Origin: Symbiodinium natans
Taxonomy: Eukaryota; Sar; Dinophyceae; Suessiales; Symbiodiniaceae
NCBI GenBank assembly: GCA_905221605.1
Contig: CAJNDS010002242.1
Span: 235,001 to 299,000, forward strand
DNA: 64,000 nucleotides
Direction of reading: 5' to 3'
The notes under the pieces were generated by a model. That model did not search any database. It worked only from the letters and a program-made list of their open reading frames with translations, and was not told the DNA's origin. Positions 62,136-64,000 of the stretch are shown piece after piece. Numbering within the stretch: the stretch's first letter is position 1; each line of letters opens with the position of its first letter. The position numbers and the translations under genes were made by a program.

Positions 62136-62485
62136 GTCAGTAGGGTTGAGGGTGTAGGGGTTAGGGTTTAGGGTTTCGGGTGTAGGGTTTGTTTCGGATC
62201 AAGTTTATAGGGTTTCCACGGGATGAAGTATATCGGGACGACCTGGGGATTTCTGGGGTTCAGTGATCTCAGGTGTATATTTGGAGACGACTTGGGTAGG
62301 TATAAGGTTGAGGTAAGAGGGTTTCAGGTTTAGGGTTTAGGGAGACTGACGAACATATGGAAAGTGCGTGTATTTTCAGGGCCATGAGGAAGGATTCTTC
62401 TAGAAACCTTGAGAATAAAGCCGTTTGGGGTTGAGGGTTTAGGGCTGAACCCTAAGCCGTGCGCCCTAAACCCTGAATGCGCAAG

Positions 62486-62580
62486 TTCCCGTTAGAGCAC
62501 TTGACTCTGAGGTACGCCGCTCGCTTCTACAGGCACGACCTCACGGCAGAGTTGTGCCCTAACCTAGACACCGCAAGGGG
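62486..62580 (+). CDS. Exon of gene H
   Basis: GCGCAAG acceptor. FPLEHLTLRYAARFYRHDLT then AELCPNLDTAR plus two bases, GTTTAG donor at 62581. Phase 0 in, phase 2 out, fitting both neighbours. Confidence 0.65.
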
Positions 62581-63362
62581 GTTTAGGGTTTAGGGGGTTT
62601 AGGGGGTTTAGGGGGTTTAGGGGGTTTAGGGGGTTTAGGGGGTTTAGGGGGTTTAGGGGGATTTAGGGGGTTTAGGGGGTTTAGGGGGTTTAGGGGGTTT
62701 AGGGGGTTTAGGGGGTTTAGGGGGTTTAGGGGGTTTAGGGGGTTTAGGGGGTTTAGGGGTTTAGGGGGTTTAGGGGGTTTAGGGGGTTTAGGGGGTTTAG
62801 GGGGTTTAGGGGGTTTAGGGGGTTTAGGGGGTTTAGGGGGTTTAGGGGGTTTAGGGGGTTTAGGGGGTTTAGGGGGTTTAGGGGGTTTAGGGGGTTTAGG
62901 GGTTTAGGGGGTAAGGGGGTTGAAAAAAAATAGTTAGGTAAGTAGTTTAAAATAAAAAGAAGAAAGGATAGGGTAAAGTAGAAAAGATAAATACAGGAGA
63001 GAAAGAAGTGCAGAAAGAATAAGGTACCATAAGTAAGAATAAATTTAGTAATATATAGGGGGTTTAGGGGGTTTAGGGGGTTTAGGGGGTTTAGGGGGTT
63101 TAGGGGGTTTAGGGGGTTTAGGGGGTTTAGGGGGTTTAGGGGGTTTAGGGGGTTTAGGGGGTTTAGGGGGTTTTAGGGGTTTAGTTTAGGGGGTTTTTAG
63201 GGGGTTTAGGGGGTTTAAGGGGGTTTAGGGGGTTTAGGGGGTTTAGGGGGTTTAGGGTTTTAGGGGTTTAGGGGGTTTAGGGGGTTTAGGGGGTTTAGGG
63301 GGTTTAGGGGGTTTAGGGGGTTTAGGGGGTTTAGGGGGTTTAGGGGGTTTAGGGGGTTTACG
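62578..63362 (+). repeat. TTTAGGGGG nonamer array split by a purine-rich spacer
   Basis: About 75 nine-base units in two blocks (62578-62915 and 63057-63362). The spacer, 62,920-63,056, has no telomere units, is A/G-rich (AAAGAAGAAAGGATAGGG style) and ends in ATATA. Confidence 0.95.
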
Positions 63363-63390
63363 GTTGAGGGTACAACCGAAGGTGTGCCAG

Positions 63391-63470
63391 TTTGAATCCC
63401 TGGGCCGTGCTCAGGGAGCCGAAAGACATTAGGCAGGACAGCTGCTTCCACACCGAAAACCTCTGCGCCA
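63391..63470 (+). CDS. Exon of gene H
   Basis: GTGTGCCAG acceptor; phase 2 in fits 62580. LNPWAVLREPKDIRQDSC then FHTENLCAS. Donor not certain. CCCTAAA-type repeats follow. Confidence 0.6.
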
Positions 63471-63703
63471 GCACCCTAAAACCCTAAACCCCATACTCCC
63501 TAAGCCCTAGACCCTAAACCCTAAACCCCACACCCTAAGCCCCAAACCCTAAAACCTTCATCCTAAATTTTAAACCGCAGTTCCGTTCAGGTTTTCGGGT
63601 TTGGACTTCAATGTGGACTCGAGTCCTCAAGCATTGGATGTAAACTAAGTCCCCCAATTCAGGGGGGGGGACCGGTGGGGGGCAGTGGATTCTCTTGGTA
63701 AGA

Positions 63704-63880
63704 GGTAAACCCTAAACCCTAAACCCTAAACCCTAAACCCTAAAGGCCCTAAACCCTAAACCCTAAACCCTAAACCCTAAACCCTAAACCCTAAACCCTA
63801 AACCCTAAACCCTAAACCCTAAACCCTAAACCCTAAACCCTAAACCCTAAACCCTAAACCCTAAACCCTAAACCCTACCT
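63704..63880 (+). repeat. CCCTAAA array near the window end
   Basis: About 24 perfect heptamers with one GGCC break. Confidence 0.95.
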
Positions 63881-63894
63881 TATAGGGTCTTTAT

Positions 63895-63998
63895 GGGAGG
63901 AGGGTTTATGGAGGGCAAGTAGCCTTGGAAACCCTGGGGGAGCTTAGGGAGCAAGCAGCGGGGAGTCTCAGGGAACCTTGGGTTACATGCCCCCCCCC
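63895..63998 (-). mobile_element. Family J element, copy 3
   Basis: GGGGGAGCTTAGGGAGCAAG...GGGGAGTCTCAGGGAACCTT then GGGTTACATGCCCC, as in 43,684-43,812. Confidence 0.55.
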
Positions 63999-64000
63999 GG

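Larger units (their letters stand above)
55247..63470 (+). other. Gene region H: JmjC/cupin-like protein, extends past the window
   Basis: Exons 55247, 55760, 56555, 60018, 60814, 61594, 62075, 62486 and 63391. Core joins: FEITLEP | DPGLFFPPGM | VHETMNVGDVCASSVTFQFN (GT-AG, then GC-AG). In JmjC/cupin_8 oxygenases an LEPGD..FFPPG strand is followed by an iron-ligand His and then a strand ending in QF..P; that pattern is seen here (H in VHET). The last three exons (62075, 62486, 63391) join in phase. Likely a 2-oxoglutarate/Fe(II)-dependent oxygenase or its inactive relative. The first His and Asp/Glu ligands were not located. The intron between 56590 and 60018 (3.4 kb) holds the hairpin-array insertion. 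Confidence 0.65.
100..63880. repeat. Interstitial telomere-like repeats (TTTAGGG/CCCTAAA) across the whole window
   Basis: Dozens of arrays of the heptamer TTTAGGG or its complement CCCTAAA, 2 to about 25 units each, occur throughout and make up a large share of the sequence. Perfect long runs are at 100-196, 5144-5235, 7171-7268, 11160-11242, 11749-11863, 16440-16556, 29770-29887, 44960-45073, 50944-51085 and 63704-63880. TTTAGGG is the telomere unit of land plants, most green algae, dinoflagellates and chromerids. The arrays lie between exons rather than at a chromosome end, and strand orientation switches repeatedly. They are absent from the AT-rich blocks 16.69-18.2 kb and 56.8-59.5 kb. 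Confidence 0.95.

Noticed and set aside
63260-63451. Minus frame with (NPL)n
   Set aside because: Direct translation of the TTTAGGGGG array.
1-64000. Dinoflagellate spliced-leader gene, 5S rRNA, tRNA or CRISPR array
   Set aside because: I looked for the spliced-leader core, tRNA A/B-box cloverleaves and regular spacer-repeat arrays and saw none. The regular repeats here are telomere-like or minisatellite.

Overview
This window reads as nuclear DNA from a eukaryote with plant/alveolate-type TTTAGGG telomere repeats. A dinoflagellate or related alveolate alga fits best, as inference. The reasons are very small GC-rich exons, introns that use GT-AG and apparently GC-AG borders, nearly all coding on the + strand, MORN-repeat, PH-like, EF-hand and JmjC/cupin-like coding, and hundreds of interstitial TTTAGGG/CCCTAAA units. 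No bacterial genes, rRNA, tRNA or CRISPR were recognised. Almost none of the long open frames are genes; many are repeats read through (for example runs ending in LGFRV or NPKP). The real coding is in exons of about 20-110 nt, read here by eye from acceptor AG, reading frame and donor GT/GC.

Layout on the + strand. (1) About 2.1-16.4 kb: some 22 exon candidates, the best forming a PH-like domain (KPYE..., YLDSRNLTLEIRGGR, then DDLVDIRQGLNSPDFEQ across a GC-AG intron). (2) About 16.6-18.2 kb: an AT-rich block without telomere repeats, holding a perfect 84-nt palindrome, a minus-strand single-pass membrane C-terminus and a + strand fragment. (3) 18,314-30,806: a MORN-repeat protein gene of about 17 exons, from ATG to stop. 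(4) About 31.0-36.4 kb and 36.7-43.6 kb: one or more unidentified genes, one starting with a signal-peptide-like exon at 36,665. (5) About 44.7-48.1 kb: unidentified exons and a 0.85-kb minisatellite. (6) 49,597-50,913: the 3' end of a gene whose last four exons join in phase into a C-terminal membrane anchor. (7) About 52.2-54.4 kb: a minus-strand coding stretch, an EF-hand exon on +, and long poly-G tracts. (8) 55,247 to the window end: a JmjC/cupin-like gene, one of whose introns holds a 2.5-kb AT-rich hairpin-array insertion (56.8-59.5 kb).

The most striking architecture is that most exon islands are preceded by CCCTAAA arrays and followed by TTTAGGG arrays. This is the orientation of a linear chromosome's two telomeres, as if telomere-capped mini-fragments had been joined end to end. 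In RNA terms, the two ends of each intron are complementary and could fold to bring the splice sites together. Overlaid on this are at least nine families of short inverted-repeat (MITE-like) elements, several with two to five copies here, plus duplicated splice-acceptor fragments and block-homogenised variants of the telomere repeat. Exon coordinates and frames are by-eye predictions and need transcript data.
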